Shown here: one piece after another, positions 63,724-64,000 of the stretch
Layout: the number at the start of each line of letters is the position of its first letter
Position numbering within the stretch: position 1 is the stretch's first letter
Assembly (NCBI GenBank): GCA_013399855.1
Contig: VXAY01002132.1
Coordinates: 386,992-450,991, forward strand
Origin: Oxyruncus cristatus
Taxonomy: Eukaryota; Chordata; Aves; Passeriformes; Cotingidae
Length of the DNA: 64,000 nucleotides
Reading direction: 5' to 3'
The notes under the pieces: generated by a model
Databases searched by the model: none
What the model was told of the DNA's origin: nothing
What the model saw: the letters and a program-made list of their open reading frames with translations, nothing else
Translations under genes and position numbers: made by a program

Positions 63724-64000
63724 CTTCAAAAAATGCTTTTTTGACACATTATTTAAAAAACAGTTTCTTTACCCAAACAGTCTTGTAATACAAGCATCTT
63801 CTCTATCAAAGCAGCTCCAAAGTCTTGTAATCTGGAAATAATTTGGTCCTAGTTGCTCATGATTAGCAGCACTGCCTCCATTCTCAGAAACCTTTTAGGG
63901 TTGCTTTTGATTATTTTTTCCCCTTTAGTTGGGTATCAGGATACTTATAAGCATAATTAATTCATACTTTGGACTCTCAGGATTATGAAGTATAGGATGG
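63724..64000. other. Unique DNA, nothing recognised
   Basis: Flank of the LTR up to the window edge. AT-rich, no exon or repeat seen. Confidence 0.5.

Noticed and set aside
1..64000. Prokaryotic features: operons, ribosome-binding sites, CRISPR arrays, insertion sequences
   Set aside because: No regularly spaced repeats, no compact gene layout and no bacterial gene families; the transposable elements are avian.
1..64000. tRNA, rRNA, snRNA or microRNA genes
   Set aside because: No complete cloverleaf, ribosomal or snRNA core was recognised by eye; the only tRNA-like sequence is the T-arm remnant in the SINE.

Overview
This is a stretch of vertebrate nuclear DNA, most likely from a bird and probably from a passerine. 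The sequence is AT-leaning, has no dense array of long reading frames, and holds scattered microsatellites and poly(A)/poly(T) runs. It contains transposable elements typical of avian genomes: a CR1 LINE 3' end (about 7008-7338, minus strand), a second internally deleted CR1 (about 61320-61692, plus strand), a short 5'-truncated SINE whose tail is CR1-derived and whose head ends in a tRNA-Ile-like acceptor/T-arm (30513-30590, minus strand; passerine TguSINE1 type), and an ERV LTR (63349-63723, plus strand). An imperfect palindrome at 51660-51747 resembles an old MITE-like repeat of reptiles and birds. Family names come from memory of these elements, not from a search.

I find no protein-coding gene that I can support. 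The longest open frames (202, 182, 172, 135 and 136 codons) show no recognisable domain. One of them lies inside the LTR and others lie in GC-rich patches where stop codons are rarer. The window therefore reads as an intergenic gene desert or one very long intron. Two short intervals have good splice-site pairs and an open frame and deserve testing as exons: 50061-50181 (plus, 121 nt) and 22376-22408 (minus, 33 nt, in phase). Neither could be tied to a named gene.

Layout. 1-7 kb: AT-rich unique DNA with one CpG-retaining block (1081-1200). 7.0-7.3 kb: CR1. 7.3-18.4 kb: unique DNA with microsatellites near 15.4-15.6 kb. 18.4-18.95 kb: GC- and CpG-rich patch. 19-30 kb: unique DNA, the candidate microexon and a diverged repeat pair (23140/24960). 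29.9-31.1 kb: a block that looks constrained, grading into a GC-rich kilobase that holds the SINE. 31-50 kb: unique DNA with several AT-rich, homeodomain-motif-rich blocks (around 36.0, 38.9, 43.2 and 46.7 kb). 50.0-51.8 kb: candidate exon and palindromic repeat. 52-61 kb: unique DNA with a polypurine tract and an AAAT microsatellite. 61.3-63.7 kb: deleted CR1 and LTR.

I looked for an undescribed system and found none encoded here. If this DNA has a function, it is most likely regulatory: the TAATTA-rich, CpG-retaining blocks are the best candidates for conserved noncoding elements, and only cross-species alignment can decide that.
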